A DNA stretch of 33,258 nucleotides from Gammaproteobacteria bacterium (GCA_029861845.1 JAOTYM010000042.1:1-33258), one strand, 5' to 3'; positions 19,902-29,031 are shown, numbered from the stretch's first letter. Numbers and translations are program-made. Notes: generated from the sequence alone by a model not told the origin.

Positions 19902-20975
19902 CTAAGGTGTCAATTTCTTACTGGCAATGTCCCGCAGCGCTCCGAGCGAAGCTGACACATCTGGTAGTTCGACGGCGATCTTCTCATCAAGTAGCGCTTG
20001 CAGTTCTTCTTGCATATTTGTGACAACCTGTGTCTCGGTATCGAAATAGTCGCTTATCCAGCGACGAGCAGATTTTATGTTTTGTGTGTAAGTAGCCGTG
20101 TCCCCCTGTAGTACCGCCAGTTGTGCGCCATATAGCATCAATCGCAGGTTCTCACGTAGAAAATAATCCTGCTCGGGTGGCAACAGTGGTTTTTGGCCCT
20201 TGGTAGTTTTTCGTATGCGAATGAGGCCCAAGAAATCTCGCCACATCTGTTGCAGGGTGTCGAGGCTGGTTGATTCTGTTGTGACGGCGCCTGTGACAGG
20301 TGCCGCGGCCGCAAATCTTTTTACATGTAGCGGCAGCTGCTCGAGAGTACTTGCCATGCTGCCTAATCGCAGTGCTATACCGGGGATATCGGCGCGCTCG
20401 AGCCCCTGAAGCGCAGTAATCTCGCCGGCGATCAGTTTTCGGACAGGCAACAGACTTGGATCAGCCAATTTCTGTAGTTGCCCATCGGCAGCGCGCAGTG
20501 CCGCCACCGCCGTTTCGACATCACGCGCGAGTTGTAGCCGATAATTGGCAATCAGCAACAACTGTTGGGTTTCCGCCAACGCCCAATCGTTGCGCTTGCG
20601 GCCAAGGTCTTCAGTAAGCCCGTCGATTGCGCTTCCCAGGGTCCCTTGTACTTCTTTGACGTCAGCCAGTCGCTGCTGAAAACTTTCAAGACTCTTGCCG
20701 ACTTCAACCTGTCGTTCTTCGTTGCGCTCGGAATCGCTTTTGAGGCGATTGAGCTCAGCCACCACGTCGGCACTAAACAAGTCTCGCTTGGTGTAATAAA
20801 TATATCCGCCGTAGCCGACGGCCCCAAGCGCAACAAGCGAGACCAGCAAGGCCAACACCCCCCAGACTCGCCCGCCGCTGGGTTTCGGCGCTGGCGTGTC
20901 GGGTTTCTTAGATTTCGCCGGCTTGGCGGGCTTGGCAGCCACCGGTTGCGTTTCTGGTGCAGTGTCTTCAGCCAT
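19902..20975 (-). CDS. hemX: HemX-type membrane protein of the heme operon
   Basis: A 357-residue protein: Pro/Lys/Ala-rich cytoplasmic N-terminus, one membrane helix (about 36-58) and a long helical domain. It is often labelled uroporphyrinogen-III C-methyltransferase because of a fusion in Escherichia coli nomenclature, but no SAM-methyltransferase motifs are seen, so I do not assign that activity. I choose the ATG at 20975 (MAEDTAPET) since the upstream extension to 21134 reads through the hemD end and looks non-coding. It sits between hemD and hemY. Confidence 0.9.
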   Translation of the reverse strand: MAEDTAPETQPVAAKPAKPAKSKKPDTPAPKPSGGRVWGVLALLVSLVALGAVGYGGYIYYTKRDLFSADVVAELNRLKSDSERNEERQVEVGKSLESFQQRLADVKEVQGTLGSAIDGLTEDLGRKRNDWALAETQQLLLIANYRLQLARDVETAVAALRAADGQLQKLADPSLLPVRKLIAGEITALQGLERADIPGIALRLGSMASTLEQLPLHVKRFAAAAPVTGAVTTESTSLDTLQQMWRDFLGLIRIRKTTKGQKPLLPPEQDYFLRENLRLMLYGAQLAVLQGDTATYTQNIKSARRWISDYFDTETQVVTNMQEELQALLDEKIAVELPDVSASLGALRDIASKKLTP

Positions 20976-21033
20976 CGATCTTCGTCGCGCTACGGTTCGC
21001 CCAGTTAGAAAGGGGTTTCGATTATAGGGGATT

Positions 21034-21816
21034 TCATGACCTGTGCCACATCTTGATCGCCTCGACAATCGCTTCGTCGCTGGCCTGGGTAGCAACCAGG
21101 ATATCGGCCTCAAAACCCAGCTCATGAGAGACATCAGCCATTCGTTGGCTAATGACCACGATCGGTGTCTTGGTTAACGCCTTTTGTTGTGTTTTGCCGA
21201 CCAACTCGACAAGGTTTCTTAGTCCATCGATGCTGGTGGTGGTAACGATGTCGATTTTGGCGCTTTCCCAGCTTTGCAATAGTGCGGTCGATGCTCGACT
21301 GGGTTTTACACGTCGATAGCATTCGGCATATTCGATGTGCGCCCCGCGTTCCGTCAACGTTCTACCAAGCAGCTCCCGTCCACCTTCGCCGCGGAAGATG
21401 ACAATGGCCTTGTCTTTGACTTGTTGTAGTTCCGCTAGCGCCAGCAAGCCTTCGGTGTCAAAGCGCGTTTTCGGCAAGATGGCCGGGATCGCGAATCGTT
21501 GCAGTTCGCGGGCGCTACCAAGGCCAACGCACGCCACCGCCACATTGTCGGGGAACGATCCGTGACACGCGGTGACGAGTTCCATACCTTTGTGAACCGC
21601 GTTGGCGCTAATGAAGATGGCCATGTCGAATTCGTGCAAGCGGCTCACGCATGTCGCTAGTGTTGCGGGATCATTAGGCGGCAGGACTTCAATTGTCGGG
21701 ACACGTACAGCTTGGCCGCCCTGGGCTTCGATTAAGCTTGCCAGGTGTTCTGCCTGGTGGCTTGGCCGCGTGACTAGCACGCGAAGATTGGTGAGATCAT
21801 CGTTAGTGCGCACCAT
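21034..21816 (-). CDS. hemD: Uroporphyrinogen-III synthase
   Basis: Cyclises hydroxymethylbilane with inversion of ring D. The 260-residue protein begins near [20 protein letters not shown] and has the weakly conserved two-domain pattern ([24 protein letters not shown]). The ATG at 21816 overlaps the hemC 3' end by 14 nt; longer starts to 22062 would run through hemC in another frame and are rejected. Product feeds all heme and siroheme synthesis. Confidence 0.92.
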   Translation of the reverse strand: MVRTNDDLTNLRVLVTRPSHQAEHLASLIEAQGGQAVRVPTIEVLPPNDPATLATCVSRLHEFDMAIFISANAVHKGMELVTACHGSFPDNVAVACVGLGSARELQRFAIPAILPKTRFDTEGLLALAELQQVKDKAIVIFRGEGGRELLGRTLTERGAHIEYAECYRRVKPSRASTALLQSWESAKIDIVTTTSIDGLRNLVELVGKTQQKALTKTPIVVISQRMADVSHELGFEADILVATQASDEAIVEAIKMWHRS

Positions 21817-22741
21817 CGGCACGACCGTACACATAGTCGAGAATGTCCTTGGCGCCCTGATCAAGCAAATCTTCAGCCAGTCGTTTACCAAGTGCCTGCC
21901 CGTGCTCGGCCGATCCCCTCGCTTCGGCGCGGATGATGCCGTGCCCATCGGGATAACCAACCAATCCTCGAAGGTGCATGGCGTCACCGCTGATCGTTGC
22001 AAAACTTGCGATCGGGACCTGGCAACCGCCATCCAAACCTTTGTTAATAGTGCGCTCGGCATGTACGCATCTTTGCGTTAACGGGTGATCCAGTGCACGC
22101 AAGAGCTCGTTGATATCATCATCGACTCGGCATTCGACGCCGATAGCGCCCTGCCCTACTGCGGGTAACATTTCTTCGGGTTCTATATTGGTCTGGATGC
22201 GGTGTTCTAAGCCTAGGCGTCGCAGTCCGGCTGTGGCCAAGATGATGGCATCAAATTCACCGTCATCTAGCTTTTTGAGTCGTGTATTGACGTTACCACG
22301 CAGGTCGATAACGTCGAGCTCTGGATAGGCAGCGCGTAGTTGGCATTGGCGGCGCAGGCTGGACGTGCCGACACGAGAACCCGCTGCTAGTGCACCTAGA
22401 TTGCGATATTGGTTAGAGACGAACGCATCGCGCGGGTCCTCGCGCTCACACACAGCAGCGATATGAAGCCCATCGGGCAGGGTTACCGTTAGATCCTTCA
22501 TCGAGTGCACAGCGATATGCGCACGGCCGTCCAGCAATGCTTGCTCGAGTTCCTTGATAAAAAGGCCTTTACCTCCGACCTTGGCAAGTGGCACGTCGAG
22601 TATTTTGTCTCCCTGAGTTTTTATTTCCACGAGCTCGACACGCAGATTGGGATTGTTCTTCAACAGCTGTGACTGCACAAAATGTGCTTGCCATAGCGCT
22701 AGTTGGCTCTTGCGAGTGGCGATGCGTAAGGTTCGTGTCAC
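21803..22741 (-). CDS. hemC: Porphobilinogen deaminase (hydroxymethylbilane synthase)
   Basis: Polymerises four porphobilinogens to hydroxymethylbilane. The 312-residue enzyme has [14 protein letters not shown], the [13 protein letters not shown] loop, catalytic Asp in VHSMKDL, and the dipyrromethane-cofactor Cys in [11 protein letters not shown]. The start codon is GTG with only a weak ribosome binding site. First gene of hemC-D-X-Y, downstream of the response regulator as in Pseudomonas. Confidence 0.97.
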   Translation of the reverse strand: MTRTLRIATRKSQLALWQAHFVQSQLLKNNPNLRVELVEIKTQGDKILDVPLAKVGGKGLFIKELEQALLDGRAHIAVHSMKDLTVTLPDGLHIAAVCEREDPRDAFVSNQYRNLGALAAGSRVGTSSLRRQCQLRAAYPELDVIDLRGNVNTRLKKLDDGEFDAIILATAGLRRLGLEHRIQTNIEPEEMLPAVGQGAIGVECRVDDDINELLRALDHPLTQRCVHAERTINKGLDGGCQVPIASFATISGDAMHLRGLVGYPDGHGIIRAEARGSAEHGQALGKRLAEDLLDQGAKDILDYVYGRADGAH

Positions 22742-22899
22742 GTTAGCATTGAGCCGAACTTAAATAGGAAGGCTAATGTGTTAGAAATACCTTTCCAAGT
22801 CAATTGCGGTTGCTACCGCATTGACAACTAGTTCGGCTGGGGAACCTAGTTCTGCGGGTGGGCGGCGTGACTTGGGGTAAGCCCGGTCGCAAACGACGG
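22742..22899 (-). promoter_or_regulatory. hemC upstream region with possible promoter and a hairpin
   Basis: This 158-nt gap should carry the hemC promoter. On the minus strand a TTGACT near 22795-22800 is a good -35, followed about 18 nt later by ACATTA as a poor -10. Just upstream is a hairpin TGCGGT/ACCGCA (about 22805-22820) with no T-run, which could be a protein-binding site or a weak terminator of the regulator gene. Confidence 0.35.
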
Positions 22900-23646
22900 C
22901 TAGGCAGGATTGGGACGATTACGTGCCCAGCGTCGTACCGAGGCCGCGTGACGGCGACTAACATCGAGCCGCTTGTCGATACCCTTTAGGTTCACTTGCC
23001 AGGTTCCCGATGGACTCTTCTCAATGCCTTTGATATGGGCCGCCGATACCAACGCATTACGGTGTATTCGCAAAAACCGATCGGCGAATTCTCGTTCTAG
23101 ATTTACCAGCGAGTCTTCGATCAAGTGTTCTTCAGCCGCGGTACGCACCGCCACATACTTGCTATCCGCTAGGAAAAAGATCACTTCGGGTAACGGCACC
23201 AGACGAATATTGCCGCGCAGGTGAACGCTAATGTGTGTCCGCGCCGGTGGATCTTGCCGTGCCTGGTTGACTTCCTGTAACTGGCGTGCCGTGAGTTTTT
23301 GCGCTTTGGTCAATGCATTAGCAAGCCGATCACGGCGGATGGGTTTCAACAGGTAGTCGACTGCGTTGACTTCGAATGCATCCAGCGCGTGCTGATCGTA
23401 GGCAGTGGTGAAGATCACGCTAGGCGGCGCCTCCATGCCCATTAGGTGCATGGCCGCCTCTAGGCCATCCATGCCTGGCATACGGATATCCATTAGCAAC
23501 GTGTCAGGATTGAGCTCGGCCGTCTTTTCGACTGCCTCATTGCCATTCATGGCCTCACCGATTACGTCGTAACCACCGATATCCGACAGTAATTCACGTA
23601 AACGGTCACGTGCTAGTTTCTCGTCATCTACGATTAGTACTCTCAC
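22900..23646 (-). CDS. algR: LytTR-family response regulator (AlgR-like)
   Basis: A 248-residue regulator: receiver domain (about 1-120) with Asp7/Asp8, phospho-acceptor Asp53 in LLMDIRMPGMDG, Thr80/Thr81 and Lys101 in LLKPI; LytTR DNA-binding domain (about 135-240) with FLADSKYVAVRT and FLRIHRNALVSAAHIKGIE. The GTG start overlaps the upstream kinase stop (GTGA). The place between AlgZ-like kinases and hemC matches algR of Pseudomonas. Its targets in this organism are unknown, and the alginate role should not be assumed. One regulator serves two adjacent kinases. Confidence 0.92.
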   Translation of the reverse strand: MRVLIVDDEKLARDRLRELLSDIGGYDVIGEAMNGNEAVEKTAELNPDTLLMDIRMPGMDGLEAAMHLMGMEAPPSVIFTTAYDQHALDAFEVNAVDYLLKPIRRDRLANALTKAQKLTARQLQEVNQARQDPPARTHISVHLRGNIRLVPLPEVIFFLADSKYVAVRTAAEEHLIEDSLVNLEREFADRFLRIHRNALVSAAHIKGIEKSPSGTWQVNLKGIDKRLDVSRRHAASVRRWARNRPNPA

Positions 23647-24770
23647 GTCGGCTCCTTGCGAGTGGGCAATACAACGTTGACGATGTACTGCTCATCTTGC
23701 CTACCAAATTCCAGCTTTGCCGTATCCCCGTAGTGACTCTGGAAGCGAAGGCGAATGTCTTCCAATGACATACTGTGGCTTTCCTCCACTCGTTTCGCCC
23801 GGGTCCGAGGAATCGGGTTTATGATCCTAATATAGATCTTATCTTCGTGTTCCCAAAGTCGGACGATGACAACACCGCCCGCCGTCATTGGCTCGATTCC
23901 GTGGCGAATAGCGTTTTCTAGCAGTGGTTGCAGGGTCAATACCGGCATAACCGCCTTTCGCGGGAATTTCCCAATGTCCCAATCTACCCGCAGCCGATTA
24001 TCCAGGCGCAGTCCCTCGATAGCCAGATACTTCTGGGCCACTTCGATCTCATTCTTTACGGGTACCAGCGTCTCGTCCTGGCTAAGCATCATCCGGAACA
24101 GGTCGGCCATGTCCTCGATGGCCGCCTCGGCCTTAGCGGGATCACTGCGCGTGAGGCTGGCGATAATGTTCATGCTGCTGAATACGAACTGCGGCCGAAT
24201 CCGTGAGAGCATAGCCCGCGCCTTGGTGCGTTCGGCCGAAAGTGTGCGCACTCGCAGTTCGTGCTTGGCGAAGAAATAGCGCAATACTAGTGCATTGATA
24301 ATTGCGCTCATGCATATATTCTGAACGTGGAAGTAGTTATACCACTCAGGCCTGGGCGTATTGATCTTGCCGAAGCCGAATAAGAGCCACACCGCCGATT
24401 CGCTTACCAACCAGGTCACGCACAATAACAATAAATAGGCCATACCGAAGGCCCGCAAATTGTTAAGTCGGTTTAGGTATTTACGCGAGACGCACAATAC
24501 CCCCGCGCTGGCGAGGCCGATCCATTGCACAAAGAGTGAGATCAGCAGCAGATCGTGGAATAGATTTAAAGATATTCGCCGCGTCACCAACGTGATCAGG
24601 ATTGCCAGCATCTGCGCCACGATCGCGACGCTGAATATGGTGCGCCCCTCACAGAAGTTGGGCAGTATTTCGCCTTCCACGTCTGCGCGTGAGAACACCG
24701 TGTCGTGGTCCAGCTGTCTAGCGGCTGACCGTACCCACTCACGCATCGCCTCTTTGTTTAGCAGCTCCAC
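23643..24770 (-). CDS. LytS/AlgZ-like sensor protein with Gln in place of phospho-acceptor His
   Basis: A 375-residue membrane protein with four predicted helices (about 46-63, 73-95, 108-133, 150-167) and a His_kinase/HATPase-like C-terminal half. The H-box reads RIRPQFVFSSMN: the usual His is Gln194, encoded by CAG (24189-24191). The N-box LLENAIRHGIEP is intact; the G-box region is poorly conserved. It is plainly a paralogue of the kinase just upstream (shared SLTRSDPAKAE and LTLQPLLENAI). The start is GTG, 1 nt after the upstream stop. It probably cannot autophosphorylate at that site, so it may act as a partner, phosphatase or ATP-bound sensor; that is inference. Confidence 0.88.
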   Translation of the reverse strand: MELLNKEAMREWVRSAARQLDHDTVFSRADVEGEILPNFCEGRTIFSVAIVAQMLAILITLVTRRISLNLFHDLLLISLFVQWIGLASAGVLCVSRKYLNRLNNLRAFGMAYLLLLCVTWLVSESAVWLLFGFGKINTPRPEWYNYFHVQNICMSAIINALVLRYFFAKHELRVRTLSAERTKARAMLSRIRPQFVFSSMNIIASLTRSDPAKAEAAIEDMADLFRMMLSQDETLVPVKNEIEVAQKYLAIEGLRLDNRLRVDWDIGKFPRKAVMPVLTLQPLLENAIRHGIEPMTAGGVVIVRLWEHEDKIYIRIINPIPRTRAKRVEESHSMSLEDIRLRFQSHYGDTAKLEFGRQDEQYIVNVVLPTRKEPT

Positions 24771-24771
24771 A

Positions 24772-25860
24772 TCATCCCCTGACGATAGGCATGCCCAGTT
24801 TCACATGGTATTGACCGCCCTGCTCAAATGCCTGCATGGTGGCGCGGTCACCGAATTGAGTCATCAACCGCTGGCGGGTGTTGTCTTGGGCTATCTTGTT
24901 GCCCTGACCGTGCGAGGCAGAGGGCACGTCCGGCAGCGGGTTGCTGATCATGACGTGTAGCGTATCGCCTTCGGTCCACAGTTCGATTCTGACCGTACCA
25001 CCAGCAAAACGCGGTTCGATGCCATGATAGATGGCGTTCTCTAGCAGTGGTTGCAGCGTAAGCGCCGGTATCATGGCATAGCGTGGGACATTACTAACAT
25101 GCCACTTCACGTTTAGGCGGTCACCTAGTCGCATTTTTTCGATTTCCAGGTATTGCCGTGAGATCTCACGCTCCGCCGATATTGGAACAAGCTTGCGCGC
25201 ATCCGCTAACAACACGCGAAACAAATCGGCCAGATCTTGCAGGACGGATTCGGCCTTATCGGGGTCACTGCGAGTTAGGCTGGCGACGCTATTCATACTA
25301 TTAAACAGGAAGTGTGGCCTAATCCGAGACTGTAGCGCCTGTAATTTGGCTTCTTGTTGTTCTCGTGCGTCGGTTTCGGCGCGATGTCTGAGAAACAAAT
25401 ATCGTAATCCCGGAATCCCGATTAACGCCGCAATTATGAGGCTACGCACCAATAACGATTCTCGCCACTGTGGCCAGCGTTCGGCGATTAGCCCTAGCTC
25501 GAAGAGCATGTAGACCATCAGTTCCGTTGCCAGTGCTGTTACGCACAGCAACAATAGAAACACAATGATAGATCCACCCAATGCCGACATACGCCGGATG
25601 AACGGCGAAGTAAGTTTTAGGGCGATCACGCTACAAAGTGATATCAACAACGCGAACGCCGAGACAATGTTGAATTCTTGCCAAGCACGTTCATCGAAAA
25701 AGGGATTGCGCCCGAGGGTGATGATGATGGCGATGAGTTCTGAGAGCAGAATGATCCGTATGGCGATGCCAAAGGAACCGAAATCCGGCAGGAAGTGACG
25801 TTCCTGATCGGGCGCCTTGGAGGACACCGACCCGTCCGCTCGTGTAGTAAGTGGGCGCAT
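24772..25860 (-). CDS. LytS/AlgZ-like sensor histidine kinase
   Basis: A 362-residue kinase. Four membrane helices (about 31-50, 63-83, 94-119, 137-157) make up the sensor, without a large periplasmic loop. The H-box RIRPHFLFNSMN has His183, and the N-box LLENAIYHGIEP is intact; the Gly-rich G-box is degenerate, as in AlgZ. It is first of a three-gene operon kinase-kinase-regulator. The ATG has AAGGA 4 nt upstream. By synteny (argH divergent, algR-hemC downstream) this is the AlgZ/FimS orthologue; the tandem copy is not part of the Pseudomonas order. Confidence 0.9.
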   Translation of the reverse strand: MRPLTTRADGSVSSKAPDQERHFLPDFGSFGIAIRIILLSELIAIIITLGRNPFFDERAWQEFNIVSAFALLISLCSVIALKLTSPFIRRMSALGGSIIVFLLLLCVTALATELMVYMLFELGLIAERWPQWRESLLVRSLIIAALIGIPGLRYLFLRHRAETDAREQQEAKLQALQSRIRPHFLFNSMNSVASLTRSDPDKAESVLQDLADLFRVLLADARKLVPISAEREISRQYLEIEKMRLGDRLNVKWHVSNVPRYAMIPALTLQPLLENAIYHGIEPRFAGGTVRIELWTEGDTLHVMISNPLPDVPSASHGQGNKIAQDNTRQRLMTQFGDRATMQAFEQGGQYHVKLGMPIVRG

Positions 25861-26022
25861 GCTTCCTTATATGTTGCCGGTCCGCATTTAAGGCCGAAGG
25901 GCGTTTAGTATCGGTTATCTCTCTAGGACACTAGGCGAATGGCCATTCATTTTTACGCGAAGCCCGCAGCGTAAGCAAGGTGGCTGAGTATCAACCTTTC
26001 GGGGCTACGAGCACTAATGGGC

Positions 26023-26060
26023 GCCCCTGGAATCGACCGTTTGTACCAAGATCCAGGGGC
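26023..26060 (-). other. Hairpin in the kinase-operon leader
   Basis: Perfect 9-bp stem GCCCCTGGA/TCCAGGGGC (26023-26031 with 26052-26060) with a 20-nt loop, about 165 nt upstream of the first kinase ATG. No T-run follows on either strand. It may be a leader structure or a protein-binding site. The remainder of 25861-26190 shows no ORF with a credible ribosome binding site. Confidence 0.4.
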
Positions 26061-26184
26061 CGTATTCAATATATAGACAAGATTGACTTCATCCGGCAGG
26101 TTATCGGTATTGTGCTGTCATTTATTTAGCGCAGCACTTTGGCTGTTTTTGCGCTGGCCGGCGAGTATACTTCTTGCCTGCGTT

Positions 26185-26218
26185 GGAAATAAAAAACCCC
26201 CCAAGGTTGGGGGGTTTC
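26185..26218 (-). terminator. Strong minus-strand rho-independent terminator
   Basis: Six C at 26197-26202 pair with six G at 26209-26214, extended by AA/TT inside and AAA/TTT outside. On the minus strand the stem is followed by TTTTTTATTT; on the plus strand only TTTC follows. A second small hairpin AATACC/GGTATT precedes it (26219-26236). No minus-strand protein gene lies directly upstream of it. Confidence 0.8.
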
Positions 26219-26430
26219 AAATACCTGATTCGGTATTCGGGGTGGGGGTGCACAAAAGGACAAACCGAACCAGGCAACACTAAAAATACCTCGAGAATTG
26301 GCCAACAACAACGTCTCAGAGGGTAGTTACCGACGGTCGGAGCCCGGTTGCAGATGGGCGGCCCCGGCGGCCGCAAGCGGCCGAATTCCGGTCCATATTC
26401 TGGCTTGCCGGGGGCAAACTGCATAGTGAC
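26190..26430 (-). ncRNA. Candidate small RNA divergent from argH
   Basis: The region between the minus-strand terminator and the argH start is about 250 nt and has several stems on the minus strand: CGGCCGC/GCGGCCG with a 2-nt loop (26368-26383), CCGAC/GTCGG near 26331-26340, and AATACC/GGTATT next to the terminator. Minus-strand transcription would need its own promoter near 26430-26470, where I see only weak matches. A 100-codon ORF crosses this strand but has no ribosome binding site and runs through the terminator. It does not look like tmRNA, 6S, RNase P or 4.5S RNA to me. The alternative is that the terminator only insulates the kinase operon from antisense transcription. Confidence 0.35.
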
Positions 26431-26475
26431 AGATTAAGATGTAGATCGGTATGCGAAGAGAATTCGGTGTGAGTT

Positions 26476-27870
26476 ATGCCTGAGGAGAAACCCTGGAGTG
26501 GCCGATTCGCGCGACCCACCGATGCTGCGGTAAAGGCGTTCACCGCCTCGATCGACGTTGATCGACGTCTATTCGCTTACGATATTGCCGGCTCAATTGC
26601 GCATGCGCATATGTTGGCGCATGTCAAAGTCCTCTCCGAAAAGGAACGTGACGCGATTATCCGAGGCTTAGAGTCTATCAAAACAGATATCGAAGCTGGC
26701 AAGTTCCCCTGGGAGTCGGAACTTGAGGACGTCCACATGAATATCGAAGCACGTCTCATCGAGAGAATCGGTGACGTAGGGAAAAAGCTCCACACAGGTC
26801 GGTCGCGTAACGATCAAGTCGCCACAGATATGCGACTCTATTTGCGTGACAGTGTCGATGCTCTCTGCCAACGAATTGCGCGCGTGCAAGCGGCACTGTT
26901 GGCGATGGCCGAACGTGAAACCGAAACCATCATGCCTGGATTTACCCACTTGCAGGCGGCGCAACCGGTGACCTTCGGGCACCACATGCTAGCTTGGTTT
27001 GAGATGCTGTCGCGCGATCACGCGCGTATGAAGGACTGCCGTAAGCGCGTAAATATACTGCCGCTTGGAGCGGCGGCACTGGCGGGCACAAGCTATCCAA
27101 TTGACCGTGAGTATGCGGCGCGTCTACTCGGGTTCGATGGGGTGGCCGAGAATTCGCTCGACGCTGTTTCCGATCGCGACTTTGCTGTCGAGTTTGTCGC
27201 TGCGGCAGCCCTACTCATGACTCATATGTCTCGGTTTTGTGAAGAAATCATATTGTGGGCGTCGAGTGCGTTTGGATTCATCGAGCTCGGTGATGATTTG
27301 TGTACCGGCTCGTCGATTATGCCGCAGAAGAAAAACCCGGACGTGGCCGAATTGATCCGTGGCAAAACCGGTCGTTTGAACGGCGCTTTGGTCGCGCTGC
27401 TGACGGTTATGAAGGCACAACCGCTGGCCTATAATCGAGACAATCAGGAGGACAAGGAGCCTTTATTCGATGCGGTCGATACTGTAGGCGCGAGCCTCGA
27501 TGTATTCGCGAGACTGCTTGAGGGTATGGAACTCGATCGAGATGCGATGTTGAGGGCAGCGCAAGATGGGTTTCCTACTGCTACCGATTTAGCGGATTAC
27601 CTGGTACGCAAGGGGGTAGCGTTTCGCGATGCCCATGAGCTTGTTGGCAAGCTTGTACGTCTAGGTATGGATACAGGTAAGGATCTTTCGCAGATGTCAT
27701 TGTCGGAACTGCAGGGCATGTGCAAGGAAATCGAATCAGACGTTTTCGATATACTGACGCTGGAAGGGTCCGTTAATGCACGTAGTCACGTTGGCGGCAC
27801 CGCACCGGCGCAAGTGCGCCAAGCGATCCAACGTGCTCGCAAGCGACTGGCAGCTTACGATGATCGATGA
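26476..27870 (+). CDS. argH: Argininosuccinate lyase
   Basis: Last step of arginine synthesis: splits argininosuccinate to arginine and fumarate. The 464-residue protein starts with [20 protein letters not shown], has the [13 protein letters not shown] segment, the [12 protein letters not shown] region and the fumarase/aspartase signature [11 protein letters not shown]. Length is normal. It is divergent from the AlgZ-like operon, as in Pseudomonas. The ribosome binding site is weak (GTGAG). The next gene overlaps its 3' end by 11 nt. Confidence 0.97.
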   Translation: MPEEKPWSGRFARPTDAAVKAFTASIDVDRRLFAYDIAGSIAHAHMLAHVKVLSEKERDAIIRGLESIKTDIEAGKFPWESELEDVHMNIEARLIERIGDVGKKLHTGRSRNDQVATDMRLYLRDSVDALCQRIARVQAALLAMAERETETIMPGFTHLQAAQPVTFGHHMLAWFEMLSRDHARMKDCRKRVNILPLGAAALAGTSYPIDREYAARLLGFDGVAENSLDAVSDRDFAVEFVAAAALLMTHMSRFCEEIILWASSAFGFIELGDDLCTGSSIMPQKKNPDVAELIRGKTGRLNGALVALLTVMKAQPLAYNRDNQEDKEPLFDAVDTVGASLDVFARLLEGMELDRDAMLRAAQDGFPTATDLADYLVRKGVAFRDAHELVGKLVRLGMDTGKDLSQMSLSELQGMCKEIESDVFDILTLEGSVNARSHVGGTAPAQVRQAIQRARKRLAAYDDR

Positions 27871-28243
27871 TTTGCCGGTGGGTTCACAGCTCGATACATT
27901 GACGGCGCTAAAGCAGCGTTTGCGAGAGTTCGCGCAAGCACGCGACTGGGATCAGTTTCATGCTCCCAAGAATCTGGCGGTGGCGTTAAGCGTAGAGGCT
28001 GCAGAACTGGTCGAACATTTTCAGTGGCTGACCGAACAGCAGAGCGCCAGCCTGTCCTCCGAGACGCGCCAACAAGTGGCATTGGAAATGGCCGATGTGT
28101 TCATCTACCTACTGCGCCTAGCCGATAAACTCGATGTCGATTTAATCTCTGCCACATGGCGCAAGATCGATCTTAACGAGAAGAAATATCCTGCCGACGA
28201 GGTGCGAGGAAAGGCCGGTACGCGATCTAGGGCGCCGGCGTAG
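27860..28243 (+). CDS. MazG-like nucleotide pyrophosphohydrolase
   Basis: A 127-residue all-alpha NTP pyrophosphohydrolase, probably acting on dNTPs to give dNMP and pyrophosphate. The metal-binding pattern is [11 protein letters not shown] followed by [16 protein letters not shown], with the conserved [11 protein letters not shown] near the end. The ATG at 27860 overlaps the argH stop (27868-27870), so coupling is likely; an upstream start at 27776 would run through argH in another frame. Its last 17 nt overlap the convergent DUF3106 gene. Substrate cannot be set from sequence alone. Confidence 0.88.
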   Translation: MIDDLPVGSQLDTLTALKQRLREFAQARDWDQFHAPKNLAVALSVEAAELVEHFQWLTEQQSASLSSETRQQVALEMADVFIYLLRLADKLDVDLISATWRKIDLNEKKYPADEVRGKAGTRSRAPA

Positions 28244-28832
28244 CCCGACGTTTGCGTTGTTGTTCTCTGAGGTGTTTGCGCTGTGCCGGTGACGTATCGC
28301 GTCTGTATGCGCGTAAATGGTGTCGCTGTTCATCTGCTAAGGGACGTCGCCCCTGTTGCCGTTTCTTGCGAAATCTTTGACGTTCCTCGGGTGACATATT
28401 TTGCCAGCGATCTCTAAGCAGCCGTCGTCGCTCAGGCGATAGACTCTTAAACCACTTGTGGCGACGACGTATCTCCCGTTGTCGTTCTGGTGAAAGTTGT
28501 CGAAAACGTTTATAGCGTTGGCGCACGCGCTTACGCTGTTCGGGTGTTAACTGTCGCCAACGTTTAAGTCGCTGGTGTGCGCGCTGGCGTTCCTCGGGAG
28601 TCATCGTTGCCCACCGCGCTGCGCCTTTGCGTAAGCGTTGTCTTCGCTCAGCCGGGAGATCACTCCATCGATCACGTAATGGGCTCAACAACCGTTGCTC
28701 GTCAATGCTGAGTTGATCCCAATCGAGCTCGGCAGCGAAACATGCCAAAGGCAAGGCCAGCGCCACCGCTATCGCCGCGCGCCGCAACAACCACAGCGTG
28801 GACAAAACCTGCATGTATTTTGCCTTAATCAT
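28227..28832 (-). CDS. Exported Arg-rich DUF3106 repeat protein
   Basis: A 201-residue protein with a signal peptide (about 7-33, ending CFAAELDW) followed by repeats of about 18 residues built on L-[ST]-P-E-[EQR]-R plus a run of Arg/Lys and a Trp or Phe; five clear units lie between residues about 50 and 145. The mature protein is extremely basic. It resembles DUF3106 proteins, whose function is unknown but whose PEERQR-type repeats recall periplasmic metal or stress proteins. ATG 28832 overlaps the previous stop (ATGATTAA); 28814 and 28856 are alternatives. Last gene of the ECF sigma cassette. Confidence 0.82.
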   Translation of the reverse strand: MIKAKYMQVLSTLWLLRRAAIAVALALPLACFAAELDWDQLSIDEQRLLSPLRDRWSDLPAERRQRLRKGAARWATMTPEERQRAHQRLKRWRQLTPEQRKRVRQRYKRFRQLSPERQREIRRRHKWFKSLSPERRRLLRDRWQNMSPEERQRFRKKRQQGRRPLADEQRHHLRAYRRDTSPAQRKHLREQQRKRRATPAP

Positions 28833-29031
28833 TCTCTCGGGTGTTCGCTGGCGCATCCATCTCGGGTTCGTCTACCAACATAGTGGGGTCTATCCACTCA
28901 CCGTCATCGGTCTCCCAGCTACCTAGGAACTCCAGTAATTCGAGATCCGATTCCAGATCTGGATCTACCGGGTCCGGTTGTGCGAACGCCATCATCGCCG
29001 CGAACCCCATCACTAACCAATCAACCGGCAT
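28825..29031 (-). CDS. Small acidic, probably exported protein of the ECF cassette
   Basis: A 68-residue protein: short hydrophobic start MPVDWLVMGFAAMMAFA, then a strongly acidic tail with LLEFLGSWETDDGEWIDP. It overlaps the membrane-protein gene upstream by 11 nt and the DUF3106 gene downstream by 8 nt, so it is part of the same transcription unit. The start at 29031 is chosen because the frame upstream of it is the shadow of the preceding gene. I recognise no named family. Its acidity beside two basic exported proteins suggests pairing, which is inference. Confidence 0.65.
   Translation of the reverse strand: MPVDWLVMGFAAMMAFAQPDPVDPDLESDLELLEFLGSWETDDGEWIDPTMLVDEPEMDAPANTREND

Noticed and set aside
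21817-22062. N-terminal extension of hemD
   Set aside because: It overlaps hemC in another frame and has no homology-like sequence; the ATG at 21816 gives the normal length.
22805-22820. Hairpin TGCGGT/ACCGCA as terminator of the response-regulator gene
   Set aside because: There is no T-run on either strand.
22875-22899. AlgR-box-like CCGTCGTTTG near the hemC upstream region
   Set aside because: It does not match the known CCGTTCGTC-type site well enough and is a single occurrence.
25981-26020. Possible mobile-element remnant in the leader of the kinase operon
   Set aside because: No inverted terminal repeats, target duplication or transposase fragment could be found.
26122-26424. A 100-codon minus-strand ORF in the argH-kinase gap
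   Set aside because: It runs through the terminator hairpin, is Pro/Arg-rich and has no ribosome binding site.
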